The notes: generated from the letters alone by a model not told the origin. A DNA stretch of 64,000 nt from JBDTSW01 sp963799815 (GCA_963799815.1 CAWCYG010000004.1:372001-436000), one strand, 5' to 3'; shown: positions 45,171 to 54,527, counted from the first letter of the stretch. Program-made: numbers and translations.

Positions 45171-46415
45171 TCAGTCGAGCAGCAGGTGCGGGTCGAAGGC
45201 GGTCCGGGTGAGGGGGACGCCTCCGCCCTCGGCGACCACGATCGTGTCCTCGAGCCTGACCCCGCCGCCGCCGGGCACGTCCGGGACCCAGATCAGGGGC
45301 TCGATCGCCATCGTCATCCCGGCCTCGAGCTCCACGGTCTCGGCGCCAGGCAGCGCTTCGCCGACGTAGGGCGGCTCGTTGGCGCCGATTCCGACGCCAT
45401 GGCCGATGAACAGGGAGAGGAAGTCGTCGCCGAAGCCCCGCTTCTCGCCTTCGGACCGTACCGCCGCAGCGACGTCGTCGTTCGTGTTGCCCGGGCGCAT
45501 CGCGGCGGTCGCCGCCGCGAGCGAATCGTGTACCGCCGTAAAGACCTCCTGCTGACGCTTGCTCGGCTCGCCGCAGATCACCGTTCGCCCCATGTCCGAG
45601 TAGTAGCCGTTCCACATCGCCCCGATGTCGATGAAGACGAGGTCGCCCTCCCGCACGATCTTGTCCGACGCGAACCGGTTCGGCGGACTCATGTGCTCGC
45701 CCGAGGCAACGAAGGGCGTCGCCAGGTGGGCCATTTCCCCGCCCAGCCGGTAGAGGGTGTGCATCGCGTCGGCGACGATGTCGTACTCCCGGACGCCTGG
45801 GCGGATCGCCGCGATAGCGGATTCGGTGACGGCCTCGGCTATCGCGCTCGCCTCCTGCATCACCGCCAGCTCGAGGTCCGACTTGACGCGCCGCGCCGTC
45901 TGCATCACGACGTCGCCGTCCTGCCACTCGGCCTCGGGCAGGGCGCGAGCGAGCTCCTGGACCTGCGCAAAGGCCATCTCGTCAAGCCCGATCCTCGCGT
46001 CGGAGAGGCCGAGGCGCGCGATCGCAGGCTCGAGGACGGCGTCGACGGTGCCGGCGATCAGGCCGCGGGCCTCCATGATCGGGACGGTCTCGACCTCGTC
46101 GATCCAGGGCATCGCGTAGCGCACGCGGTCGACCTCGCCGCCGGAGCAGAGGAGGATCAGGGAGTCATCGGTGACGAGGCAGCCGTTGAGCAGGGCGTTC
46201 TTGCCCTGGATGATCTGGGGGCGAAGCGCGGTGGTGAAGCGGACGTTCTCGTCCTTCCACAACAGCAGTGCGTCGAGCTCCGACGCCGCCAGGCGATCTC
46301 GCACCCGCGCGAGCCGCTCCTCGCGCAGCGTCGCGAAGTCGACCCGCGCCTCGTAGTCGACACCGAAGGCCCCGTGAGCGTACGAGCCGAGTCCTCTCCT
46401 TGTGCCTCCGGCCAC
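45171..46415 (-). CDS. M24-family (creatinase/prolidase fold) enzyme 2
   Basis: 414 residues, intact. N-terminal domain with VDFATLREERLARVRDRL as in enzyme 1, then metal ligands D (FIDIGAMW), D (YYSDMGRT), H (FIGHGVGIG), E (AIEPLIW) and E (RLEDTIVV). Closer to classical Xaa-Pro aminopeptidases/dipeptidases than enzyme 1. GTG 46415 follows a TACTGT -10 by 9 nt, so it is probably leaderless and separately transcribed. Confidence 0.85.
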   Translation of the reverse strand: MAGGTRRGLGSYAHGAFGVDYEARVDFATLREERLARVRDRLAASELDALLLWKDENVRFTTALRPQIIQGKNALLNGCLVTDDSLILLCSGGEVDRVRYAMPWIDEVETVPIMEARGLIAGTVDAVLEPAIARLGLSDARIGLDEMAFAQVQELARALPEAEWQDGDVVMQTARRVKSDLELAVMQEASAIAEAVTESAIAAIRPGVREYDIVADAMHTLYRLGGEMAHLATPFVASGEHMSPPNRFASDKIVREGDLVFIDIGAMWNGYYSDMGRTVICGEPSKRQQEVFTAVHDSLAAATAAMRPGNTNDDVAAAVRSEGEKRGFGDDFLSLFIGHGVGIGANEPPYVGEALPGAETVELEAGMTMAIEPLIWVPDVPGGGGVRLEDTIVVAEGGGVPLTRTAFDPHLLLD

Positions 46416-46424
46416 GCGGTGAAC

Positions 46425-46436
46425 ACAGTAGCACTA
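46425..46436 (-). promoter_or_regulatory. -10 and operator-like site before M24 enzyme 2
   Basis: Minus strand TACTGT (46430-46425) lies 9 nt before the GTG; the overlapping TAGTGCTACTG (46436-46426) matches TAGYNNNRCTA with one mismatch. Confidence 0.45.
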
Positions 46437-46462
46437 ACACCATCGCCTGGACGAACGCGCTC

Positions 46463-46521
46463 TTGACGAAGCCGGGCGCGCGGGCTACAGTAGCCCCGCT
46501 GTCACCTGTTTAGTATAACTT
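46463..46521 (+). promoter_or_regulatory. Promoter and tandem operator candidates for the ATPase 2 operon
   Basis: TTGACG (46463-46468), 17 nt, TACAGT (46486-46491). TAGCCCCGCTG (46491-46501) and TAGTATAACTT (46511-46521), each with one mismatch to the dyad, are 20 bp apart. Same layout as at 30074-30131. Confidence 0.6.
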
Positions 46522-46557
46522 TCGACCAGGCAGCCGAGACTGCCGGGGAGGAGTGAG

Positions 46558-47377
46558 ATGGCAAGATTGGTGGCAGACCACGTGCAGAAGGTCTTCCCCC
46601 CGCGGGTGGCGGGCCAGCGCCCCGTCACCGCGATCATCGAACGTGACCTTCAACATGGAGGGCCACACGTTCGTGTCCCTCGTCGGGCCGTCCGGGTGCG
46701 GGAAGAGCACCTTCCTCAACCTGGTCTCGGGTGTCGAGCTGCCGAGCGCCGGGACGCTCGAGCTGGTCGGTGACGAAGCCGCGGACGTTCGGATCGGCTA
46801 CGTCTTCCAGGATCCGAGACTCCTCCCCTGGCGCTCGGTGCTCGACAACATGCTCTACGTCCAGGACCGCGGCGACCGCGCCGAGCGCAAGCAGCGCGCC
46901 GATCAGTATTTGAAGCTCGTCGGGCTCGAGTCCGAGGGCGCGATGTACCCCGGGCAGCTGAGCGGCGGCATGCAGCAGCGAGTCGGCATCGCCCGGGCGC
47001 TCTCGGTCGATCCGGGCCTGCTGCTGATGGATGAGCCGTTCAGCCACCTCGACGCGATCACCGCCCGCACGATGAGGGAGGAGCTCCAGCGCCTGTGGCA
47101 GACGACCGGCGCCGGCGTCCTCTTCGTGACGCACGACGTCCTCGAGGCCGTCCTGCTCTCAAACCGCCTCTTGATGATGAGCAGCGCGGGCGAGATCTAC
47201 CGCGACATCGAGATCGGCCTGCCGTACCCGCGGCTGCAGACGGATCACGAGGTCGTCACCCTGCAGGCCGACATCCTCGAGCTCTTCGAGCGGATGGAGG
47301 CCGACGAATCGCGCCGCGAGAACGGCGCCGCGCCGGAGCAGGGCGCAAAGGCGGCCGACAGCGGCGTACCCGGCTAG
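46558..47377 (+). CDS. ABC transporter ATPase, SsuB/TauB type (copy 2; apparent +1 frameshift)
   Basis: About 272 residues with one base removed near 46637-46642. First frame MARLVADHVQKVFPPR; second frame NVTFNMEGHTFVSLVG, Walker A GPSGCGKST, signature LSGGMQQRVGIARA, Walker B LLLMDEPFSHLD. ATG 46558 follows GGGGAGGAG. It has no permeases beside it and may power set 1. It leads an operon with Dabb 2, amidohydrolase B2 and hydroxyacid dehydrogenase 2. Confidence 0.85.
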
Positions 47378-47438
47378 CTGCACTCGGTCAACCGGCTCCC
47401 CCGTTTTCGAAACCCAACCAACCAGGAGGTAACCACGC

Positions 47439-48134
47439 GTGTTCAGGCATACCGCTTTCTTCATCTTCAGGGACGACATCACCCCCGAGAAGCACCTCGC
47501 GATGCTGAAGGGGCTTGCCTATATGCGGTACGAGTGCTCGAGCGTCGTGGCGATCGACTACGGGACCGATTTGTTCGGCGGGTCCGAGGTCCTGCGGACC
47601 GTGAAGCCCTGGGATCGCACTCCGCGCTGGCGCGGTCGCGACGAGGGCCCGCCCTCGAACTACGACGTCGCCCTCCAGCTCGACTTCGTCGACAAGGCCG
47701 GGAACGAGGAGTACAACGATGACGATGTCCACCATGAGGTGGGCGAGTACAACGCCTCGATCTGCCGCTCCGAGCTGACCGCTCGAGTCGACTGGGAGTA
47801 CGACGGCGACGTGCCGCTGAACGTCTCCGGCCAGGTGCGGCACTCGGCGATGTTCGTCTGGCGCGACGAGGCCGACGACGCGGCCAAGGAGGCCGCGCAG
47901 GCTGCCGCCAAGGGACTCGAGTCGGCGGCCGGCGTCGGCGCCGTCACGATCGGGCAGAACGTCGGCGGGCTGAAGACCGACTACGACTGGATCCTGGACG
48001 TCCAGGTGGAGGACGAGGGGGCGACCAAGGCCATGCTCGAGGGCGACGCCTACGGGGAGGCGATGAAGGCCATCGTGCCGGCGACGAAGCACGAGTGGAC
48101 GGCCCGTCTCTCCCACGTGATGCACGGCCTCTGA
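47439..48134 (+). CDS. Tandem Dabb domain protein (copy 2)
   Basis: 231 residues with the same two-domain plan as copy 1: MFRHTAFFIFRDD, DLFGGSEVLRTVKPW, NYDVALQLDFVDKAGN, then VRHSAMFVWRDEADD and EWTARLSHVMHGL. The GTG at 47439 follows AGGAGGT. The shared DLFGGSE motif and C-terminal ARxSHVMH suggest a conserved functional site specific to this pair. Confidence 0.77.
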   Translation: MFRHTAFFIFRDDITPEKHLAMLKGLAYMRYECSSVVAIDYGTDLFGGSEVLRTVKPWDRTPRWRGRDEGPPSNYDVALQLDFVDKAGNEEYNDDDVHHEVGEYNASICRSELTARVDWEYDGDVPLNVSGQVRHSAMFVWRDEADDAAKEAAQAAAKGLESAAGVGAVTIGQNVGGLKTDYDWILDVQVEDEGATKAMLEGDAYGEAMKAIVPATKHEWTARLSHVMHGL

Positions 48135-48160
48135 GCCCGGGCGGCTCGCGAGGAGACGCG

Positions 48161-49132
48161 ATGGCTGAGGGCGGCAAGGTCATCGACGTGCACGCGCACG
48201 TCACCCCCCAGCGCTTTCAGGAGGTGGTGCTGGCGGGGGACACGTGGCACGGGATGACCGCGGACGAGGGAGAGCTCGACAACCTCCCGAACCGCTGGAA
48301 GCCGGACCGCCGCATCGAGGAGATGGACCGGCTGGGCGTCGACGTCCAGGTCGTCTCGCCGACCGATGTCTTCTACCAGTACTGGCGTAGGCCGGAGGAG
48401 ACCGCCCGCATCGCCACCGACTGCAACGAGGAGGTCGCGGAGATGGTCCGCGACCACCCCGAGCGGTTCATGGGCCTGGGCACGCTCCCGATGCAGGACA
48501 TCGAGCTGGCGAACGCCGAGCTGGTGAGGGCGATCCGCGAGCTCGGCCTGGTCGGTTTCATGATCAACGACCACGTCAACAACCTCACCTACGACCACGA
48601 GGTGTTCGATGAGTTCTGGGCCGCCGTGCACGAGAACGACGCCTTCATTCTGTTCCACCAGTTCGACCCGACCGTGGTCACGTACCGGACGAAGGACTAC
48701 TTCCTCCTGAACTCGATCGGGAACCTGGTCGACCGCACGATCGCGTTCGCGAGCCTTGTCTACGGCGGAATCCTCGACAGGTACCCGGGGATCAAGGTCT
48801 GCCTGGCGCATGCGGGCGGCTATGTCCCGTACGCGCTCGACCGGCTCGATCGCGGATGGGAGGTCTGGCCCGGCGATCGCGGCAAGTCGGAGGACAAGCC
48901 GAGCGCCTACATCGATCGCTTCTACTACGACACGGTCACGTTCACCGAACGGAACCTTCGGTTCATGATCGACGTGCTCGGCTCCGACCGGATCGTGTTC
49001 GGGACGGATTGGCCGGCCCCGATGCAGGTTTACGACGCGGTCGAGCACTTCCGGCAGGTCGATGTCCTGACCGATTCCGAACGCGACGACCTGCTCTGGC
49101 GGACCGCCGCCGGGATCTTCGAAGGCAAGTAG
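48161..49132 (+). CDS. Amidohydrolase-2 family enzyme, ACMSD-like (copy B2)
   Basis: 323 residues from ATG 48161 (GAGGAGACG upstream). HxH IDVHAHVTPQRF, ILFHQFDPTVVTYRTKD, CLAHAGGYVPYALDRLDRGW and VFGTDWPAPM give the metal/catalytic set. Shares DTWHGMTADEGEL with copy B1. It lies 26 nt after Dabb 2 and 9 nt before hydroxyacid dehydrogenase 2. Confidence 0.86.
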   Translation: MAEGGKVIDVHAHVTPQRFQEVVLAGDTWHGMTADEGELDNLPNRWKPDRRIEEMDRLGVDVQVVSPTDVFYQYWRRPEETARIATDCNEEVAEMVRDHPERFMGLGTLPMQDIELANAELVRAIRELGLVGFMINDHVNNLTYDHEVFDEFWAAVHENDAFILFHQFDPTVVTYRTKDYFLLNSIGNLVDRTIAFASLVYGGILDRYPGIKVCLAHAGGYVPYALDRLDRGWEVWPGDRGKSEDKPSAYIDRFYYDTVTFTERNLRFMIDVLGSDRIVFGTDWPAPMQVYDAVEHFRQVDVLTDSERDDLLWRTAAGIFEGK

Positions 49133-49141
49133 GAGGAGACG

Positions 49142-50171
49142 ATGTCCAGGCCCAAGGTGTTCGTCGTTCAGCCGGTGATGGATCTCGGGCGTGAGGCGCT
49201 CGAGGAGTTCGCCGACGTGGACATCCACGAGTCCGAGCACATGATCGACAAGGAGGAGCTGCTGGCCCGCAGCAGGGACTGCGACTACATCTGGATGCTG
49301 GGCGACACGCCGATCGACGAGGAGGTCATCGTCTCCAACGAGCACCTGAAGGGCATCGCCACCATGGCGCTGTTCCCCAACGTGGTCGACGTCGAGGCGG
49401 CGACCAGCCGGGGCATCCCGGTGACCGTGGTCCCTCACGTGATCACCAAGACGACCTGCGACCTCACCTGTGCGCTTGTCATCGGGCTGGCCTGGCGCAT
49501 CGTCGAGGCGGATGCGTTCGTCCGGGCGGGGCGGTTCCACCAGGAGCAGTCGACCACCTTCCTCACGCATGAGCTGGCGGAGAAGACCGTGGGGATGATC
49601 GGGCTTGGGGACATCGGCTCCGAGATCGTCAAGCGCCTGCGCGCCTTCGAGATGGACGATCATCTACACGAAGCGGAACCGGCTGGATCCGGGGCGAGAG
49701 GAGGAGCTGGAGGTCACCTGGGAGGAGGACCGGGACAAGCTCTTGGAGCGGTCCGACTTCGTCGTGCTGATGACCACCTACAACAAGACGACCCACAGGC
49801 TCATCGGAGAGCGCGAGTTCAAGCTGATGAAGCCGTCGGCTTTCTTCATCAACACCGCGCGAGGGCGGATCGTCGACGAGCCCGCCCTGATCGCGGCCCT
49901 TCGCGACGGCGAGATCGCCGGCGCGGGGCTCGACGTCTACTGGAGCGAGCCTCCGATCAGCGACCCGGCGCCGAGCCCGGAGCTGTACGAGTTCGACAAC
50001 GTGATCCTGACGCCGCACATGGGGAGTGCGACGCATGAGGCGCGCACGAAGATGGCCCTGGCGGTGGTCGAGAACCTGAGGGCGATGGTGGACGGCGAGC
50101 GTCCCCCGGGCGTCGTCAATCCAGAGGTATACGGTGAGGAGCCGGCCGTTCAGCCCGACCGGCTGGGCTAG
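49142..50171 (+). CDS. D-isomer-specific 2-hydroxyacid dehydrogenase (copy 2; apparent +1 frameshift)
   Basis: About 342 residues with one base removed near 49651-49655. First frame: SRPKVFVVQPVMDLG through the NAD motif IGLGDIGSEIVKRLRAFEM. Second frame: TIIYTKRNRLDPG, the catalytic Arg in NTARGRIVDEP, Glu in DVYWSEPP and His in LTPHMGSATHEA. Its TAG shares CTAG with the convergent alcohol dehydrogenase stop. Confidence 0.85.
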
Positions 50172-51199
50172 CCGGAGCTCCCCGCCACGTCCAGGACCAC
50201 GCGGCCCACGACCTCGCCTCGCTCGAGCGCCTCGAGCGCGGCATTCGCCTCCGCGAGCGGCAGCACCCGGTCGACGACCGTCTGGACTCGGCCCTCTGCG
50301 ACCAGGGCGATCGCGCGCTCGAGCTCGTCCAGCGCCACGTAGCGCGATCCGACGAGCTCGACCTCCTCGAGTACGAAGCGGGGGCTCGGAAGCACGATGT
50401 CCGAGTCGACGTCGTAGCCGACGCCGACGATCCGTCCTCCGGCCCGGGTGAGGCGAAACGCCTGCGCGAACGTCGCCTCGTTGCCGACCGTGTCGATGAC
50501 GACGTCGACGCCTTCGCCGCCGGCGAGGATCCGCTCCTCGCTCTCTGGGTCCGCAGCCGGGTACGCGGCAAGTCCGAGCTGCTCCGCGACCTCGAGGGCC
50601 GGGCTGGAGATGTCGAGGCCGACAGCGCGGGCGCCGGCGGCGTTCGCGATCTGAAGCGTGTGGATCCCGACTCCACCGAGGCCGATCACTGCGACTCGGC
50701 TCCCGGGGGTCACGCCGCCGCGGGTCGTCACCGCCCGATAGGACGTGCCGACCGCGCAGGTCAGCGGCGCTGCGTGGACGGGGTCGATCTCCGGCGGGAC
50801 AGGCGTCAGGCGGTCGATGGGCGCCACGAGGCGCTGCTCGAAGCCGCCGGGCGACATGAAGCCGATCCATCCCTGCGGGTCGGTGCACTGCTGCTCGATC
50901 CCGGCTCGGCACCGCGCGCACCGCCGGCACGGCCAGTAGTGGTTGACGACGACGATCGTGCCGGGCGCGACGACGGGCGGATGCGCCTCGACGACACGCG
51001 CGCAGACCTCGTGGCCGGGGACGTGAGGGAGGGTGAGGCGGTCGGAGAACGGCATCCGGCCACGCGAGGTCTTGACATCGGAGAAGCAGACCCCGCAGGT
51101 GAGGACCTCGAGCAGGGCCTCCCCGGGCCCGGGGCGCGGCTCGGGAAGCTCCGTCGGCTCGAGGGGCGCGCCGAACCGGCGCACGGCCATGCCGATCAA
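50168..51199 (-). CDS. Zinc-dependent alcohol dehydrogenase (MDR superfamily)
   Basis: 343 residues. Catalytic zinc ligands in GVCFSD and PGHEV, structural zinc cysteines in CRRCARCRAGIEQQC, and the NAD motif GLGGVGIHTLQ. The start is ATG 51199 or 51190. Oxidises an alcohol formed in, or entering, the pathway; substrate unknown. It is downstream of the XRE-cupin gene by 38 nt and probably in its operon. Confidence 0.9.
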   Translation of the reverse strand: MIGMAVRRFGAPLEPTELPEPRPGPGEALLEVLTCGVCFSDVKTSRGRMPFSDRLTLPHVPGHEVCARVVEAHPPVVAPGTIVVVNHYWPCRRCARCRAGIEQQCTDPQGWIGFMSPGGFEQRLVAPIDRLTPVPPEIDPVHAAPLTCAVGTSYRAVTTRGGVTPGSRVAVIGLGGVGIHTLQIANAAGARAVGLDISSPALEVAEQLGLAAYPAADPESEERILAGGEGVDVVIDTVGNEATFAQAFRLTRAGGRIVGVGYDVDSDIVLPSPRFVLEEVELVGSRYVALDELERAIALVAEGRVQTVVDRVLPLAEANAALEALERGEVVGRVVLDVAGSSG

Positions 51200-51237
51200 G
51201 GTGCCCTAGCCGGCGACGCGCGAGATCCCGGCTGAGA

Positions 51238-52005
51238 TCACGGCCGCAGCTGGTCGCTGTCGGTCGAGACGGGACGCGCGCCGTCGTGGAGGATCACGGT
51301 GACCGCACGTGAGACGTCATCGGTGGGATTCACGTAGCGGTGCGGGAAGGTGGAGGGGAAATGGATACTGTCGCCGGGGCGCAGCTCGTAGCGCTCGAAG
51401 CCGACGTAGATGTCGAAGCGTCCGCTGAGGACAAGGACCATCTCCGATCCCGGATGCCGGTACAGCTCAGGGTTGGACTCCGCCCCGGGCTGGTAGATGA
51501 GCTCGAGGAAGTCGACGTGCGGGAGCGTCTCCGGCGTCAGGCGCTCCCAGAGGACGCCGCCCTCGATGTTGATCGCCGAGCGGGCATCGCGGCGAACGAT
51601 GTAGCGCTTGGGTGATTCGCCCTTCGCCGCGTCTTCCCCGTGTGCGGCCGAGGGTGCGCCGGCGGAGTCGTCCGCCTCGGCAACCGTTGTGCCGAGGGGT
51701 CCGGCCGAGGGGGCGAGGGACGCCCCGTCCTTGACGAAGAAGGCGTCGACGGGCACGTCGAGCGACTCGGCCAGGGCGAACAAAGTCGCCACCGACGGCT
51801 GCGACTGGCCGCGCTCGATCTGGCTGATCAGACTGGGGGAGACGCCGACCATCCGCGCCAGCTCCGACACCTTCAGGTGACCGTCCTTGCGGTGCGTGGC
51901 CACACGCTCGCCGACGCGATCGGCGGCCGACTGCCCCTTGCGCTTGCGCGGGCGCTCGTCGGCGGCGGGCTTAGTGCCCTTGTCGTCTACGGATGTCGAG
52001 GCCAT
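51238..52005 (-). CDS. XRE-family transcriptional regulator with C-terminal cupin domain
   Basis: 255 residues: a basic N-terminus (RPRKRKGQSAADR), an HTH_3 domain (about 38-95; LKVSELARMVGVSPSLISQI then ERGQSQPSVATL), an Ala-rich linker, and a cupin ligand-sensing domain (about 150-245; HPGSEMVLVLSGRFDIYVG, LRPGDSIHFPSTFPHRY). These proteins usually control nearby catabolic genes in response to a pathway metabolite. As the only regulator in the locus, it is the first candidate for the TAGYNNNRCTA sites. No exact site was seen in front of its own gene. Confidence 0.9.
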   Translation of the reverse strand: MASTSVDDKGTKPAADERPRKRKGQSAADRVGERVATHRKDGHLKVSELARMVGVSPSLISQIERGQSQPSVATLFALAESLDVPVDAFFVKDGASLAPSAGPLGTTVAEADDSAGAPSAAHGEDAAKGESPKRYIVRRDARSAINIEGGVLWERLTPETLPHVDFLELIYQPGAESNPELYRHPGSEMVLVLSGRFDIYVGFERYELRPGDSIHFPSTFPHRYVNPTDDVSRAVTVILHDGARPVSTDSDQLRP

Positions 52006-52109
52006 TCGTACTTACGTCTCGGAACACGTACCCTTAACAATTCTATCCGACGGGCTGACGTTCCTGCCCGATTGCGCTCGGCGTGAACGGCCTCTGCCGG
52101 AGCATGGGC

Positions 52110-52140
52110 CCGGAAAGCTATCCGTTCAATAGCATCACTA
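52110..52140. promoter_or_regulatory. Operator site between the XRE gene and amidohydrolase A2
   Basis: Exact TAGCATCACTA at 52130-52140. Twenty bp upstream (52110-52120) only the right half matches (AGCTA). It lies 34 nt before the A2 GTG. Confidence 0.5.
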
Positions 52141-52174
52141 ACGATGCCGGGATCGGACTCGTCGTAGGGCCCCA

Positions 52175-53149
52175 GTGCGGATCGACGTCCACAACCACGT
52201 GATGCCGGAGCGCTCGCTCGACCTGCTCCGTCGCGAGCCGGCTTACGGGGTGACCCTTGCCGGGCGGCGATGGAGCGGTGGGCTCCACGTGGACTTCGAG
52301 ATCGTCCCCTCCTTCGTCGAGCCCGAAGCGAAGCTGGCGGAGCTCGAGTCGAAGGGCATCGGCGGCGCGGTCGTCTCGGTTACGCCGCCGCTCTTCTACT
52401 ACCACGTGGACAGCGGGCTCGGCGAGGCGATGGCGAGGGTCACCAACGACGGGCTCGCCGAGTTCTGCGAGGCCGCGCCCGACCGGTTGCGGTGGCTCGC
52501 GTCGGCGCCGATGCAGGATCCTGCGCGCGCCGTCGAGGTCCTCTCCGACGCGGTCGAGGCGGGGGCCGTGGGCGTCGAGATCGGGACGGCCGTGGCCGGG
52601 GGCCGGCGCCTCGACGAGGCGGAGTTCGAGCCGTTCTGGACGGCGGCGGAGCGGCTGGAGGTGCCTGTGACGCTGCACCCGGCCTACGGGGAGAGCAACC
52701 CAGCGCTCGACTCGTACTACTTCGAGAACGTCCTCGGCTTCCTCTTCGAGACCACGGTCACCGTCGAGCGGCTGATCGTTTCTGGGACCCTCGACCGCCA
52801 TCCCGGCCTCACCGTCGTGTTGCTGCACGGCGGGGGCTACTTCCCGTACCAGGTGGGCCGGCTTCGCCATGCGAGTAGCGTGCGGCCGGAGCTGGCCACG
52901 GCGCCCGCGGACCCGTGGGCGTACTCCCAGCGGGTCTTCTTCGACACCATCACCCACGATCCAAGCGCGCTGGCCTTCCTGATCGAGCGCGCCGGCCCGG
53001 AGCGAGTGGTGCTGGGGACCGATCTCCCGTTCGACATGGCGACGCCGGACCCGATCGCCCTGCTCGGGGCAGCGGCGGATGATGCCGCGTCCCGGACGAT
53101 CGCCGAGCGGAACCCGGCGCTCCTGTACGGATTCGACGCCCAGGCGTAA
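52175..53149 (+). CDS. Amidohydrolase-2 family enzyme, ACMSD-like (copy A2)
   Basis: 324 residues from GTG 52175. HxH RIDVHNHVMPERS, VTLHPAYGESNPALDSYYF, VVLLHGGGYFPYQVGRLRHA and VLGTDLPFDMATPDP match copy A1 closely, including the FDMATPDP tail motif, and differ from the B pair. It is 46 nt before the MFS transporter gene and probably co-transcribed. Confidence 0.86.
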   Translation: MRIDVHNHVMPERSLDLLRREPAYGVTLAGRRWSGGLHVDFEIVPSFVEPEAKLAELESKGIGGAVVSVTPPLFYYHVDSGLGEAMARVTNDGLAEFCEAAPDRLRWLASAPMQDPARAVEVLSDAVEAGAVGVEIGTAVAGGRRLDEAEFEPFWTAAERLEVPVTLHPAYGESNPALDSYYFENVLGFLFETTVTVERLIVSGTLDRHPGLTVVLLHGGGYFPYQVGRLRHASSVRPELATAPADPWAYSQRVFFDTITHDPSALAFLIERAGPERVVLGTDLPFDMATPDPIALLGAAADDAASRTIAERNPALLYGFDAQA

Positions 53150-53195
53150 GCAGCACGAAACAGTCCGGCAGCCACGCTTTACCCTTGCCGGCGTC

Positions 53196-54446
53196 TTGGC
53201 AAGCGGAAGCGATCAGCTCGGCACGCGGGGAAGCCGCGCCCTCCTCATCTACGTACTCGCGGTCGCGATGGCCCTCGGGATCCTGCCGATGGTCGCCGTC
53301 GGCATCCTCGCGCCGTACCTGATCGAGGACCTCGAGATCTCCCGCGGCGACGTCGGGCTGTTGGTGTCGGTGGTCGCCGGCGTCTCCGCCGTGCTGTCGC
53401 CGATGGCGGGCAGCATCATCGACCGCATCGGTGATCGCACCGGCCTGCTCGTGGTGGTGGGCTGCGGCGCGGGGAGCCTGGTGCTGATGGCCGTGGCCGG
53501 CACGTTCGCCGCGATGGCCGCGGCGCTCGCAGTCGCGGGCCTCTGTCGCGCCGGGGCGAATCCCGCCACGAACCGGCTGATCACCGACCGGATCCCGCTC
53601 GGCGGAAGGGGATGGGTCACGGGCGTGAAGCAGTCGGGCGAGACGGCCGCGATCACCCTTTCCGCCGCCGCCCTGCCCGCCGCCGCAGCGCTGTGGGGGT
53701 GGCGCCAGGCCCTGCTGGTCCTCGCCGCAGTCGCCGCCGCGACGTTGGTCGCGGCCGCGACCACCATCGATCGGGCGCGCGCCGCCCGGCGCGCCGGTCC
53801 GCGGGCCAGCGGCCCCGTACGGGCATCGGTCCACCGCCTCAACCTCTACAACATGATCATGGGGGCGGGGACCGGCTCGATCACCGCCTACCTGCCGCTG
53901 TACGCCCACGAGGATGGCGGGCTGACGGCGGCGGCCGCGGGGTCGGTGATGATCGCCGCAGGCGCGGTCGGGGGCCTGGTGCGGCTGACCGCGAGCCGTC
54001 GCAGCGAGACGCATTGGGGATACCCGGACGCGATGGCCGGCTTCGCCACGATCGCCTGCATCGCCACCGTGCTGATGCTCGCCGCTCCACACCTCGGCCC
54101 CGAGGCCTTCTGGCTCAGCGCCGCGCTCTGGGGAGCAGGCGGGCTCGGGTTCGGGGCGATCTCGATGCTCGCCGTGATGGCGGAGGCCGACGAGGCGAGG
54201 ACGGCGTGGGCCTCAGGCATGGTGGTCTTTTGGTTCAGCCTCGGCTTCTGCGTCGCCCCGCCGCTGTTCGGGTGGTCGCTCGAGCACATCGGTGCGTATC
54301 AGCCCGCGATCGGCGTGGTTGCGGCCCTCTACGTGCTCGCGACGATCCTGATGATCTTCTCGCGTCCGCTCTTCCGGCCGGTGTCACGTACCGCAGCGGT
54401 GGCGTCCTCGGCCCCTGTCCGCCCCACCGGCACCATCGCGCAGTAG
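53196..54446 (+). CDS. MFS transporter
   Basis: 416 residues, about twelve hydrophobic segments, with the loop 2-3 motif AGSIIDRIGDRTG and a duplicated half structure. TTG 53196 is chosen because the first helix follows ~20 residues later; no better start lies between it and the amidohydrolase stop. Likely uptake or efflux of the compound handled by the locus (inference from context). Confidence 0.8.
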   Translation: MASGSDQLGTRGSRALLIYVLAVAMALGILPMVAVGILAPYLIEDLEISRGDVGLLVSVVAGVSAVLSPMAGSIIDRIGDRTGLLVVVGCGAGSLVLMAVAGTFAAMAAALAVAGLCRAGANPATNRLITDRIPLGGRGWVTGVKQSGETAAITLSAAALPAAAALWGWRQALLVLAAVAAATLVAAATTIDRARAARRAGPRASGPVRASVHRLNLYNMIMGAGTGSITAYLPLYAHEDGGLTAAAAGSVMIAAGAVGGLVRLTASRRSETHWGYPDAMAGFATIACIATVLMLAAPHLGPEAFWLSAALWGAGGLGFGAISMLAVMAEADEARTAWASGMVVFWFSLGFCVAPPLFGWSLEHIGAYQPAIGVVAALYVLATILMIFSRPLFRPVSRTAAVASSAPVRPTGTIAQ

Positions 54447-54527
54447 CGCTTATACTTTCAGCGTCACAGTGGTTTATTCAGCATCGCTTCATGACGACTA
54501 GACGAAGCTTCGGATAGGGAGGCCGAG

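Noticed and set aside
43682..46415. DMSP lyase (DddP) for the M24 enzymes
   Set aside because: DddP belongs to the M24 fold, but I cannot see its specific substrate-site pattern, and the context has no acrylate or DMSP genes.
48050..49663. A 537-codon minus-strand frame across Dabb 2, amidohydrolase B2 and the dehydrogenase
   Set aside because: It spans three plus-strand genes with clear motifs and ribosome sites; composition is of the shadow type.
54447..54527. Further copy of the TAGYNNNRCTA operator before the DRE-TIM gene
   Set aside because: The best candidate (CAGCATCGCTT near 54479) has two mismatches and no second site at 20 bp; not counted.
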